Shown here piece after piece: positions 1 to 7,261 of a stretch of DNA of 12,687 nucleotides. Origin of the DNA: an uncultured Muribaculaceae bacterium. Lineage in GTDB: Bacteria > Bacteroidota > Bacteroidia > Bacteroidales > Muribaculaceae. The position numbers and the translations under genes were made by a program. Location: positions 1-12,687 of the forward strand of contig CAQFOZ010000061.1 of the NCBI GenBank assembly GCA_948788915.1, written 5' to 3'. Under the pieces are notes generated by a model. It was not told the origin of the DNA. It worked only from the letters and a program-made list of their open reading frames with translations, and searched no databases. Numbering within the stretch: the stretch's first letter is position 1; the number at the start of each line of letters is the position of its first letter.

Positions 1-1
1 T

Positions 2-601
2 CCCATGGTGCGCGAGGTAGCTATATTGTTTGAGCATCATCTGTGGCGCGGCAACCGCTGTATAAAACGTAGTGCCGATAATTTTGATGCTTTTAAAAGT
101 AATAATTATCCAGAACTTGCAAGCATAGGCTTGGGTATACATTTTAATCGTGCATCGTTGTGGCGTAATGATTCTCGCAATATGCCTCTCAAAGTGCAGT
201 ACGAGATGGATGACAATCTTGTTATGCTTGACCTTTTTCCCGGCATAAGCCGTAAGGTGGTGGAGCATGTTCTTAACGCTCCGGGCTTGAAAGGTGTGGT
301 AATGAAATCTTTTGGAGCCGGTAACGCGCCTGCAGACGAGTGGTTTCTGGACGCTGTGAGGCAGACGGTGGAGAGAGGCATAGTGGTTGTGAATATCACG
401 CAGTGTCCCAACGGATGTGTTCATCCACAGTTATACGTAGCTGGTCTTAATCTTGCCAAAGTCGGTGTTGTGAGCGGTCGGGATATGACGAGCGAGGCCG
501 CTATAACCAAGCTGATGTATTTGTTTGGGCGCGGGCTTTCGCCAGACAGGGTAAAAGAATACTTGAACATGCCGCTTAGAGGCGAGATGTCAGCCGTATG
601 A
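2..601 (+). CDS. ansA: Type I L-asparaginase, C-terminal part (5' end outside window)
   Basis: The enzyme hydrolyses L-asparagine to aspartate and ammonia, in the cytoplasm for type I enzymes. The reading frame is open at the left edge, so only about the last 200 residues of a protein usually near 340-350 residues are present. The ATG at 5 is internal. Seen here are the family segments RGNR followed by an N-A-F-x-S-x-N-Y-P-x-L-A block, then GVVMKSFGAGNAP (the start of the C-terminal domain), an ITQCPNGCV stretch, and a closing GRDMTSEAAITKLMYL block typical of asparaginase/glutaminase C-terminal domains. The catalytic N-terminal threonines lie upstream of the window. The gene ends cleanly and is followed by a hairpin terminator, so it is transcriptionally separate from the convergent fucose operon. 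Confidence 0.9.
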   Translation, partial: PMVREVAILFEHHLWRGNRCIKRSADNFDAFKSNNYPELASIGLGIHFNRASLWRNDSRNMPLKVQYEMDDNLVMLDLFPGISRKVVEHVLNAPGLKGVVMKSFGAGNAPADEWFLDAVRQTVERGIVVVNITQCPNGCVHPQLYVAGLNLAKVGVVSGRDMTSEAAITKLMYLFGRGLSPDRVKEYLNMPLRGEMSAV

Positions 602-635
602 CGGATTTAGAAAGATATTTTGGTAAATAATGTGC

Positions 636-670
636 AAGGTCAGGGCGTATGAACCTGGCCTTTATTTTAT
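636..670 (+). terminator. Hairpin terminator after the asparaginase gene
   Basis: AAGGTCAGG (636-644) pairs with CCTGGCCTT (654-662) through nine pairs, one of them G-T, around a 9-base loop. The 3' arm runs into TTTATTTTAT. It lies 34 bases past the stop codon. Read on the other strand it lies about 70 bases beyond the fcl stop and may also help end that operon, although no clear T-run follows on that side. Confidence 0.7.
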
Positions 671-731
671 ATTGCCGCGCCTGTTTTACACAGTATCTTG
701 ACATAATTCGTATGTGGTGTAATACCTGCAT

Positions 732-1805
732 TTAGAGTGATGAAAGATACCATCGGTACAGACGTTCCACACCCTCATCGATTTCTACTTTGTGTTGCCA
801 GCCGAGGCTGTGTAACTTGCTGACATCACATAATTTGCGCATCGTGCCGTCTGGTTTTGTGTTATCCCACAGGATATCTCCCTGGTAACCTGAGATTTGC
901 TTTATCAGCATAGCCAGTTGCTTGATGGATAATTCTTTGCCGGTGCCTATGTTTATGTGGCAGTTCCTTGTTTCCGGGCCGGGACCTCGTACATCGTCAA
1001 AATCCACATGTTCCATAATGTGTACAGAAGCGTCAGCCATGTCCTCGCTCCAGAGAAATTCTCTAAGGGGGGCGCCTGTACCCCACAGACACAATGTATT
1101 GTTTCCGATGCCGTATTTGTTTAAGACAGCGTCGATGTCGCTGTCGGATGCCGTGCCGTCCACACCTTCCACCGGGCGTCGTGCCAGATCTTTCCTAAGA
1201 GCCTCTCTGTCACCATCCATCACCAGACGGGCCAGATGCATCTTCCTCATCATTGCAGGTAACACATGGCTTGTCTCAAGGTTAAAATTATCATTGGGAC
1301 CGTAGAGGTTTGTAGGCATTACAGCTATGTAATTGGTGCCGTATTGCAGATTAAAACTCTCGCACATTTTCAGACCGGCGATCTTTGCTATGGCATACGG
1401 TTCGTTAGTATATTCCAACGGTGATGTAAGCAGCGCGTTTTCGCTGATGGGTTGCGGTGCTTCGCGAGGATATATGCAGGTAGAGCCGAGAAATAGGAGT
1501 TTTTCCACTCCGTGTGCGAACGATTCGCCAATTATGTTTTGCTGTATGCCCAGATTTTTAAATATAAAATCGGCACGATAGCGGCTGTTGGCCATTATGC
1601 CGCCCACGTGGGCGGCTGCGAGAACGACATATTGTGGCTGTTCATGGTCGAAAAACCTGCGTACGGCATCAGCATCTAGCAGGTCCAATTCGCTGTGTGT
1701 GCGGCCGATAACATTAGTATAACCGCGTTTTTCCAGATTCTTCTTTATGGCCGAACCGACCAGGCCCCGGTGTCCGGCCACATATATTTTTGCATCTTTG
1801 TTCAT
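732..1805 (-). CDS. fcl: GDP-L-fucose synthase (GDP-4-keto-6-deoxymannose 3,5-epimerase/4-reductase)
   Basis: This enzyme catalyses the second step of de novo GDP-L-fucose synthesis: epimerisation at C3 and C5 of GDP-4-keto-6-deoxymannose, then NADPH-dependent reduction. It is a cytoplasmic short-chain dehydrogenase-type enzyme of 357 residues. Seen here are the N-terminal nucleotide-binding glycine motif GHRGLVG (11-17), the active-site LGSTCIYP block (S108, C110), the YxxxK pair Y137/K141, and H180 in the NLETSH segment, matching the catalytic serine, cysteine, tyrosine, lysine and histidine of the E. coli enzyme. It is longer than the roughly 320-residue E. coli protein because of an insertion around residues 200-235. 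I recall such insertions from Bacteroidota homologues. The ATG overlaps the gmd stop by four bases (ATGA), so the two are translationally coupled. The product feeds fucosylated capsule, O-antigen or glycoproteins. Confidence 0.95.
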   Translation of the reverse strand: MNKDAKIYVAGHRGLVGSAIKKNLEKRGYTNVIGRTHSELDLLDADAVRRFFDHEQPQYVVLAAAHVGGIMANSRYRADFIFKNLGIQQNIIGESFAHGVEKLLFLGSTCIYPREAPQPISENALLTSPLEYTNEPYAIAKIAGLKMCESFNLQYGTNYIAVMPTNLYGPNDNFNLETSHVLPAMMRKMHLARLVMDGDREALRKDLARRPVEGVDGTASDSDIDAVLNKYGIGNNTLCLWGTGAPLREFLWSEDMADASVHIMEHVDFDDVRGPGPETRNCHINIGTGKELSIKQLAMLIKQISGYQGDILWDNTKPDGTMRKLCDVSKLHSLGWQHKVEIDEGVERLYRWYLSSL

Positions 1806-2866
1806 CGCATTGAACTGTTTACCATTTTAATGTCGTTATCCACCATACGTTTTACCAATGTCTCAAAACTAGTTTTGCTTGGATTCCAGCCTAACTGCCT
1901 GCGTGCTTTTTCTGGATTACCCAACAGTGTCTCAACCTCGGCCGGACGGAAGAAACGGGGATCGACCTCGATAAGTACACGCCCGTTGTCATCAATACCT
2001 TTTTCGTTGAGTCCTTCTCCCTCCCAATGAAGTGGCAGACCGGCATGGCGGAAAGCCAGGTCGGCAAATTCTCTTACAGAATGCTGCTCGCCGGTAGCTA
2101 TTACATAATCGTCTGGTTCAGGCTGCTGTAGTATGAGCCACATGCATTCCACATAGTCGGCGGCATACCCCCAGTCACGCAGTGCGTTTAGATTGCCCAG
2201 ATATAACTTATCCTGTAAACCAGCTTTGATACGCGCTGCTGCCAGTGTGATTTTGCGAGTTACAAAATTCTCTCCGCGACGTTCGCTTTCATGGTTGAAT
2301 AGAATACCGTTGCAGGCATACATGCCATAGCTGTCGCGATAATTGCGCGTTATCCAGTAGCCGTACACTTTTGCGCATGCATAGGGACTGCGCGGATTGA
2401 ACGGCGTGGTCTCCGACTGGGGCACTTCTTTTACGGCGCCGAACAATTCGCTAGTGCTTGCCTGATATATTTTTGTGATTTTTTCGCGTCCAAGTATTTT
2501 GACTGCTTCAAGTAGGCGAAGTGTGCCTAGCGCATCGGTATCGGCAGTATATTCCGGAACTTCAAAACTTACCTTGACATGGCTTTGTGCGGCCAGGTTA
2601 TATATCTCAGTGGGCTTGACTTCCTGTATGATGCGGATTAGTGAAGATGAATCTGTCATGTCGCCATAGTGCAGATGCAGCAATCGTTTGCTGTGCATGT
2701 CTCTCACCCATTCGTCAAGATACAGATGCTCTATACGTTCCGTGTTAAAAGAACTGGAACGACGCAGTATGCCGTGCACTTCATATCCTTTATCAAGCAG
2801 GAATTCGGCCAGATATGACCCGTCCTGACCGGTGATACCGGTTATTAAAGCTATATTTTTTGACAT
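1802..2866 (-). CDS. gmd: GDP-mannose 4,6-dehydratase
   Basis: The enzyme converts GDP-D-mannose to GDP-4-keto-6-deoxy-D-mannose using bound NADP, the first committed step to GDP-L-fucose. Its 354 residues match the family length. Motifs seen are GITGQDGSY near the N terminus (glycines 10, 13 and 16), LAAQSHV (91-97), the catalytic QASTSELFG block (T138, E140), YACAK (Y162/K166), and NHESERRGENFVTRK (191-205), which is highly characteristic of Gmd. I chose the ATG at 2866. The frame can be opened slightly earlier, but only at a TTG (2884) that overlaps the end of the HAD gene, and homologues begin with a short lead into the glycine motif. It sits four bases after the HAD stop and overlaps fcl by four bases, so all three are read as one operon. 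Confidence 0.96.
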   Translation of the reverse strand: MSKNIALITGITGQDGSYLAEFLLDKGYEVHGILRRSSSFNTERIEHLYLDEWVRDMHSKRLLHLHYGDMTDSSSLIRIIQEVKPTEIYNLAAQSHVKVSFEVPEYTADTDALGTLRLLEAVKILGREKITKIYQASTSELFGAVKEVPQSETTPFNPRSPYACAKVYGYWITRNYRDSYGMYACNGILFNHESERRGENFVTRKITLAAARIKAGLQDKLYLGNLNALRDWGYAADYVECMWLILQQPEPDDYVIATGEQHSVREFADLAFRHAGLPLHWEGEGLNEKGIDDNGRVLIEVDPRFFRPAEVETLLGNPEKARRQLGWNPSKTSFETLVKRMVDNDIKMVNSSMR

Positions 2867-2870
2867 TATA

Positions 2871-3575
2871 TTAATACTTTGCAATCAAACTAATTATTTC
2901 ACTTAAATCATCTATCCATATCTCAGGCATGTGTCCCGGAGGGAAATCACCTGTTTGTTTATGGATATTTTTACCATGGTCTCGCAGCCCGAATGTTCGC
3001 CATCCCAGTCTGCGTGGCCAGTAAAAGTCTTTTGCCGGATTATCGCCTATATATATGAACTGGCTGGCATTCGGATACCGGCTGACTATTTTGCGCCATC
3101 CGTCTATAGATGTTTTCTCTGCTCCTAGTTCTTCAGAGATTAATATATCTGTTATACCGATATAGCGTTCAAGTCCGAGAGACTTTATTTTTGCTCTCTG
3201 CGTGCGTGAACGGCCATCGGTAATCACCGACATCCTTATTCCTTTTGCAGCAAGCGTGCTTAATAAGAGCACAGCGCTGTCACTCAGTGATATAGAGGGT
3301 TTATGGAAGCGGTATATATCTACACAGCTTTTGATAAAAGATTCTGTGTCGGTTGGAGCGACTTCCTCGGACAGTGCATCGAACGCATTGCGACCTGAAA
3401 GCCAGGCCTGCTTCATAAGCTGGTACCATGTTTCGGCAGATGTGACAGGGCGGTATTGTATCGCCATATGGGATACCGCTCTGAAACCAGAAAGCACGAA
3501 GTCGGCTTCGGTATATAGTGTATCGTCCAGATCAAAGACCATAACCGGTCCCATATATCCCAGTTCAGCATCCAT
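2871..3575 (-). CDS. HAD-superfamily hydrolase heading the GDP-fucose operon
   Basis: Probable cytoplasmic phosphatase of the haloacid dehalogenase superfamily; substrate unknown. All four HAD motifs are visible: VFDLDDTLY (nucleophile D15 and acid D17), VITDG (T119), K154 within GAEKTS, and YIGDNPAKDF (D178, D183). The residues after motif I form a helical cap of the C1 type. At 234 residues it is a normal length for a YjjG-like or phosphoglycolate phosphatase-like protein. The start is uncertain. The ATG at 3575 lies only a few bases beyond a TAATTTTG promoter element and would be nearly leaderless. ATGs at 3554 and 3542, just before the first motif, are equally plausible. Its position four bases ahead of gmd suggests a role in nucleotide-sugar or glycan synthesis, but the reaction cannot be read from the sequence. 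Confidence 0.85.
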   Translation of the reverse strand: MDAELGYMGPVMVFDLDDTLYTEADFVLSGFRAVSHMAIQYRPVTSAETWYQLMKQAWLSGRNAFDALSEEVAPTDTESFIKSCVDIYRFHKPSISLSDSAVLLLSTLAAKGIRMSVITDGRSRTQRAKIKSLGLERYIGITDILISEELGAEKTSIDGWRKIVSRYPNASQFIYIGDNPAKDFYWPRRLGWRTFGLRDHGKNIHKQTGDFPPGHMPEIWIDDLSEIISLIAKY

Positions 3576-3582
3576 TACAATG

Positions 3583-3590
3583 CAAAATTA
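3583..3590 (-). promoter_or_regulatory. Promoter -7 element for the HAD-gmd-fcl operon
   Basis: The minus strand reads TAATTTTGCA, a perfect match to the Bacteroidota -7 consensus TAnnTTTG with the common CA extension. No clear TTTG -33 element lies 19-21 bases upstream. Transcription would begin near 3577, almost at the first ATG of the HAD gene. Confidence 0.6.
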
Positions 3591-3664
3591 CAAAAAATCC
3601 GAGATACTGCTCTGTCTCATGACTGTAAAACGAGGGTATGAGATAAAAAATTGTTTCGCGGAGT

Positions 3665-3823
3665 ATGCCAGATCCGTTATTTACAAACTCAAAACCAGCT
3701 CAATGGGAATATCTTCCGGTTGGGGAGTTTTTAATCGGAAGCCTTCTCTGTTCCGGAGACGTGTTCCAGCACTTTAACAACTGGTGCATGGTTGTAGAAT
3801 GGAAAAAGCTTGTCGGGGCCTAA
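3665..3823 (+). CDS. Doubtful 52-residue ORF, possibly a gene remnant
   Basis: An ATG-to-TAA frame of 52 codons inside the otherwise empty stretch. The peptide is rich in aromatic residues (WEYLPVGEF early, then FQHFNNWCMVVEW) and reads more like protein than random translation. I see no promoter or known motif, and an in-frame stop lies just upstream at 3644. It could be a degraded fragment of a longer gene, a real small protein, or chance. I do not recognise it. Confidence 0.2.
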   Translation: MPDPLFTNSKPAQWEYLPVGEFLIGSLLCSGDVFQHFNNWCMVVEWKKLVGA

Positions 3824-3921
3824 AAACGAATATATGAAATAAGCTAAAAACGTTGTAAATGATGTTTCTTCCTTATGATTTGCAGATGGTATATTTATGC
3901 TAGTTTTGTTTTATACGGTTC

Positions 3922-4326
3922 TTAAAGCTTAACCGATGCGACCAGTACCACCTTGTTGGATTCTCCCAGCGATTCATCAGAAATCATGCCCCACATAACG
4001 GCAATGTCGGCATTAGCCTCCGACAGCGTTGCGGAAATCGATGAAATTTGAGCCATATCGGGCTGTCTTATGCCATATCTGAACTCAATCAGTAGCTTGT
4101 TGATTTGGAGACTCTTGCAAGGCAGTCTGTCGAATGCCTCCTTGAACGCTTCGCTAAGGTTTGCATTGCTTCCGTATGTCACAAAAATTTCACCGTCAGA
4201 CGATAGGACTTTGATAATATCTTCTTTGTCAAGATTAATTAAACCAGTTGACTCGACAATCCTGTCAAGTTCTTTGACATCGCCATGGACGGCATATCCG
4301 CCCCAAGTTGAAATTTCGGTGTTCAT
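3922..4326 (-). CDS. FtsZ C-terminal-domain-like protein lacking the GTPase domain
   Basis: A 134-residue soluble protein. Residues 28-48, starting GLINLDKEDI, closely follow the FtsZ pattern GL(M/I)NVDFADV-x2-V-M-S-x2-G, which is the end of the core helix and the T7 loop. The NxDxxD residues are all present (N31, D33, D36). In FtsZ this loop completes the GTPase site of the neighbouring subunit. Residues 76-134 follow the FtsZ C-terminal sandwich: a strand like KGVLVNI, a helix, then ADIAVMWGMISDESLGE and VVLVASV, matching the family's A-x-I-x-x-G-x-x-x-D-x-x-L...V-x-V-x-A segment. The GGGTGTG nucleotide-binding signature and the whole N-terminal half are absent. The gene has its own start and promoter and no internal stop, so it is not an obvious pseudogene. 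It could cap, poison or regulate FtsZ polymers, or be an unrelated use of the fold. Homology is judged by eye. Confidence 0.6.
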   Translation of the reverse strand: MNTEISTWGGYAVHGDVKELDRIVESTGLINLDKEDIIKVLSSDGEIFVTYGSNANLSEAFKEAFDRLPCKSLQINKLLIEFRYGIRQPDMAQISSISATLSEANADIAVMWGMISDESLGESNKVVLVASVKL

Positions 4327-4390
4327 TGGATTATATTTTAGAGTTGAGTATTTCGATTGCTTTTGGGCATCGGCTTCACCAGGCTTACAT

Positions 4391-4437
4391 ATTGTATTGC
4401 AAAATTAAGACTGCGATGTCTCATTCTGCAATACAAT
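4391..4437 (-). promoter_or_regulatory. Promoter of the FtsZ-like gene inside an 11-bp inverted repeat
   Basis: The minus strand carries TAATTTTGCA (-7 element at 4400-4407) with ATTG at 4429-4432, 21 bases upstream, as a fair -33 element. A perfect 11-bp inverted repeat, ATTGTATTGCA (4391-4401) and TGCAATACAAT (4427-4437), brackets this promoter with 25 bases between the arms. Each arm overlaps one promoter element. The expected leader is about 70 bases. The arms could be paired regulator sites, or could allow a cruciform. Their spacing is too long for a typical terminator loop and neither side has a T-run. Confidence 0.5.
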
Positions 4438-4553
4438 AATGATGAATTCAGAGATCATTATATGATAAAGCTCTTTACTACCAGCATTGGCTTCTTGTCT
4501 GTCCTGTCATTAGTTGCCGATTGCACCTTGCGAACTTATCGTTGTGTTTTATT

Positions 4554-5333
4554 TCACCTGACTGGATCAGTTATGTTTTTATCCTTTAGCGCAAGACTAA
4601 AGTTAGTCATCATGTCATTATAAAGCTCTTCGTCTGATGTGCAACGCGCCTGTAAATGGTATGAGTCTATAATCCAGACATTGTGGGAGGCGGAATAATA
4701 GATCCAGTTATTGAGTTTCTCGGCATCATTATATACATTTTCAACAACAAAATCCTTGATGAGACTGCTTCCACCACAGCAAATAATTATATTGGCCTCA
4801 TGTAGTTTAATTTGTTTTACAATCAGGTCCTTATATGCCTCCAGAGATGATAACAATTGTTGATTTGAGATTGAAGGGCCTCCTGAGTGCTTTTTCACAT
4901 TTATACGGGCAACGGCTGTTTGTTCCCAAACATTGTCAGCATAGTCAATGTTATTTACTGTACCATAGTCAACGAACCCGTCTTTAGACAATGATGCAAT
5001 TCCGGCAGCTAATCTAAGCATATTATTCACAAAACGTCCTTTGAATGACAGTGAACCATCGGGATTATGCGTAAGTTCACAACAACGCATATCATAAGGG
5101 TTGTCAGGTTCGTTGGGGTCTTTTGATATGAACAGGATTCTACGTTTCGCGCTATTCCATAATGCGTCTTCGTTGCCAGGCTCACGATCACAGTATATTT
5201 TACCGTCGCTCTCGTATTGGTGACGCTCTCCTTTGTAATAAACACCATCAGGTGATATCTCACCCTCATTCCTTGTATGTGCTCTTTCTGCCCATTTATC
5301 AAGGATTAACTGATTGTCTTGAGATGAATACAT
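4554..5333 (-). CDS. Uncharacterised protein, possibly of the uracil-DNA glycosylase-like fold
   Basis: A 259-residue soluble protein. Its motif order recalls the UDG superfamily: a strand ending in ILFISKDPN (66-74), in the place of motif I; ARINVKKHSGGP (142-153), a conserved-looking Asn-Lys segment; a strand NIIICCGGSS (181-190); and IIDSYHLQAR (221-230), where a histidine would sit in motif II. I therefore suggest a divergent UDG-like hydrolase or DNA-binding protein, seen at fold level only. The classic catalytic GQDPYH and HPS motifs are not intact, so glycosylase activity is not claimed. The frame opens as far up as 5405, but that start lies on a strong promoter's -7 element, so I chose the ATG at 5333, giving a leader of about 60 bases. 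It follows the AAA+ gene in the same direction. Confidence 0.5.
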   Translation of the reverse strand: MYSSQDNQLILDKWAERAHTRNEGEISPDGVYYKGERHQYESDGKIYCDREPGNEDALWNSAKRRILFISKDPNEPDNPYDMRCCELTHNPDGSLSFKGRFVNNMLRLAAGIASLSKDGFVDYGTVNNIDYADNVWEQTAVARINVKKHSGGPSISNQQLLSSLEAYKDLIVKQIKLHEANIIICCGGSSLIKDFVVENVYNDAEKLNNWIYYSASHNVWIIDSYHLQARCTSDEELYNDMMTNFSLALKDKNITDPVR

Positions 5334-5402
5334 TGGTTTAAAATTTTGTGGTACGGCTCTTTGGGCAAGCTTTATACCGGTTGTACAATAAAAGATTCTT
5401 TG

Positions 5403-5434
5403 CAAATATAGCTAATTAATGTTGGACTGACAAG
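5403..5434 (-). promoter_or_regulatory. Strong Bacteroidota promoter for the UDG-like gene
   Basis: The minus strand has CTTG (5431-5434), a 20-base spacer, then TATATTTG (5403-5410) followed by CA. Both elements and the spacing fit the TTTG/TAnnTTTG consensus. It places the transcript start near 5397 and so rules out the in-frame ATG at 5405. Confidence 0.72.
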
Positions 5435-5499
5435 TATTAGCCTCTTTCTATTAAGAATAAATTGAATATAAACATATTTTTCAATTTCGATAGTAACAT

Positions 5500-7185
5500 T
5501 TATTTATATCCGATTCTCACATGGTTTGAAATACGTTCTTTGCGGCAGGCTTCTATTATTGATGACAGATCGATAATATCTGTACTAGCCAAAATTGCGC
5601 TGACGGAATGTTTTCGAACGATGTTCTCTATCTCGCCACCAGAAAGGTCGAATTGCGAGGCAAGGGTTCTGGCATCCTTTTCCGACAAACCGTGCAACAT
5701 AGTCTGCCATATTTTTGCTCTAGAATCGACTGTAGGTTTTTCAAACCGTATCTTGTAGAGGAATCGGCGCTCAAATGCCTTGTCTAAATTAGCGGTGAGA
5801 TTGGTTGTGGCAATCATAATGCCTTCCAAAGTCTCCATTTCTTGCAGGATGATGTTCTGGATGTTGTTCTCCATCTTGTCCACAGAACGTGCGGCTCCCT
5901 CCATTCTCAGTCCGAGCACGGCATCAGCCTCGTTAAAAAGCAGTATAGGTGCGAGTTTGGAGTTCTTGCAAATGTTTTTATAGCGGTCAAAGATGGTTTT
6001 AATATTTTTTTCGCTTTCTCCGACCCAGCAGCTCTTGATTTTATCCACGTCAACGCGCATAATGTCACGGCCAGTCTGCCGCGCCAGCTGGTATACGGTC
6101 TCTGTCTTACCTGTGCCTGGTTCACCATAGAATATGCAGCAGAAGCCCGGACGCATGCCCACGCTTCGAAGCCGAGTTTGAACCTCGTTAAAACGACTTT
6201 CTGATAGAATTGATGACAGGATGCCTATTTGATCTTGTTCCGAAGAGTTATATATCAAAGTTTTTTCTGCAAGAGAGCCAGCTTTGATAAGTCCTTTATC
6301 AGATTTTCCGACACTGTTCAGACTAAGTTCGCATAACAACTCATTTTTAGCTTTGTCTGTAAGTTTAAATGCGTCGCTACGAGCCATCCCGTCTTCATTG
6401 ACATTCTCGATCAGCTCTTGATCAAACAGTTCAGACTTACGGCTGCGTAATTCGCGTTTGCACCATCCGGGTATTTCGTTTTCATCGAAAATATCGTCAA
6501 TATCGTGGAACCCTATGTTATCATCATTATTCTCCACGAAAAGATGAGCCATGAAGATAAACAGCAGTGTGTCTTCGGCACCTAGGTTACAACGGCGCAG
6601 AGCGATCGCAAAATCTGTGTCTTTGATTTCCTCTAGCATGTCCGTAGTCTGCTCTATTAGAGTGGCGTGGGTCTGTTCGTTGTCGGATTTCTCATTCATG
6701 AGCAGGTCAAAGCGGTCGAAGAAAATCTGTGTGTCCGGAACAGCCTCTTTTTCGTAAACATAGGGCTGATTTTTACGCAATGCTTTCAACACCGCTACGG
6801 GAACACGATAGCTCAATGATTTGCGGCTTCTTGACACTCGTAGATAACATTTGGCCTCAAGCGCGTCAATATCGTCGGAAAGACGCAGAATCTTGGTTGT
6901 GCGGCATCCGGTATAACTAGCTATTTCAGACATCATAATGTGGCTATCCTCACTCCTGTCGACAAAGATTGAAAGCAAAACCACCTGTATCTCGGACAGT
7001 TGAAGCTTACTCGCGGCATATTTAATGTGTGGAGCAGCCTTAGCGAAAAAATCTTTGTCGAGATTAGAATCTTCGGCAAGTTCAACTATATATTCAAACG
7101 CCTCCAGAATGCTTTCGGACTTGGCATTTTCTGCATAGTTTTTATGTTTTGTTTTGTCTGCTTTGTGAATGTCTAAACCTCTCAT
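5500..7185 (-). CDS. AAA+ ATPase with N-terminal winged-helix-like segments
   Basis: A 561-residue cytoplasmic ATPase. The last 230 residues form a classic AAA module: Walker A GEPGTGKT (354-361), Walker B ILLFNEAD (414-421), sensor 1 in TTN (N462), arginine-finger candidates in FERRF (471-475), and a small C-terminal helical domain beginning SGGEIENI. The usual Walker B DEAD aspartate is replaced by asparagine (N419), but the catalytic glutamate E420 is kept. I recall a family of Bacteroidota AAA proteins with this same NEAD form, so it is probably a family trait and not a defect. Residues 1-300 carry no known catalytic motif. Two stretches, about 60-115 and 200-285, have the helix-turn-helix and wing look of winged-helix domains. 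The substrate is unknown; remodelling of protein or nucleic-acid complexes is likely. The start is the ATG at 7185, since the only in-frame extension begins with TTG at 7194. Confidence 0.85.
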   Translation of the reverse strand: MRGLDIHKADKTKHKNYAENAKSESILEAFEYIVELAEDSNLDKDFFAKAAPHIKYAASKLQLSEIQVVLLSIFVDRSEDSHIMMSEIASYTGCRTTKILRLSDDIDALEAKCYLRVSRSRKSLSYRVPVAVLKALRKNQPYVYEKEAVPDTQIFFDRFDLLMNEKSDNEQTHATLIEQTTDMLEEIKDTDFAIALRRCNLGAEDTLLFIFMAHLFVENNDDNIGFHDIDDIFDENEIPGWCKRELRSRKSELFDQELIENVNEDGMARSDAFKLTDKAKNELLCELSLNSVGKSDKGLIKAGSLAEKTLIYNSSEQDQIGILSSILSESRFNEVQTRLRSVGMRPGFCCIFYGEPGTGKTETVYQLARQTGRDIMRVDVDKIKSCWVGESEKNIKTIFDRYKNICKNSKLAPILLFNEADAVLGLRMEGAARSVDKMENNIQNIILQEMETLEGIMIATTNLTANLDKAFERRFLYKIRFEKPTVDSRAKIWQTMLHGLSEKDARTLASQFDLSGGEIENIVRKHSVSAILASTDIIDLSSIIEACRKERISNHVRIGYK

Positions 7186-7214
7186 CTGTATCAATTACCT
7201 TTTAGATTATGATG

Positions 7215-7250
7215 CAAAATTATCAATGCCATGTATCATTTATCGATACA
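7215..7250 (-). promoter_or_regulatory. Promoter of the AAA+ ATPase gene with a small inverted repeat
   Basis: The minus strand reads TAATTTTGCA with the -7 element at 7215-7222, 30 bases ahead of the start codon. The -33 position has no TTTG. In its place sits a 6-bp inverted repeat, TGTATC (7232-7237) and GATACA (7245-7250), which could bind a regulator. Read-through from prfH is also possible, since the gap is only 76 bases and has no terminator. Confidence 0.5.
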
Positions 7251-7261
7251 GGTTATGTGTT

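Larger units (their letters stand above)
3576..3921. other. 346-base stretch with no confident gene
   Basis: This gap separates the fucose operon from the FtsZ-like gene. It holds the operon promoter near 3583 and one small + strand ORF (3665-3823) listed separately as doubtful. The remainder, about 3824-3921, is AT-rich with no hairpin, repeat or RNA gene that I can see. No clear terminator for the FtsZ-like gene was found here. Confidence 0.6.

Noticed and set aside
922..1305. 127-residue + strand ORF opposite fcl
   Set aside because: Fcl is unmistakable on the other strand and the + strand product has no protein-like pattern.
3202..3777. 191-residue + strand ORF running from the HAD gene into the gap
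   Set aside because: Most of it is antisense to the HAD motifs, and the remainder has no recognisable features.
3922..4326. FtsZ-like gene as a simple pseudogene of a full-length ftsZ
   Set aside because: The frame is intact with its own ATG and promoter, and no remnant of the GTPase half was noticed in the 227 bases upstream.
5334..5405. Longer start for the UDG-like gene at 5405
   Set aside because: The ATG overlaps the -7 element of a near-perfect promoter, so it would not be in the transcript.
5842..6204. 120-residue + strand ORF inside the AAA+ gene
   Set aside because: It is antisense to the most conserved part of the ATPase domain, and other long + strand frames in this region are shadows of the same kind.
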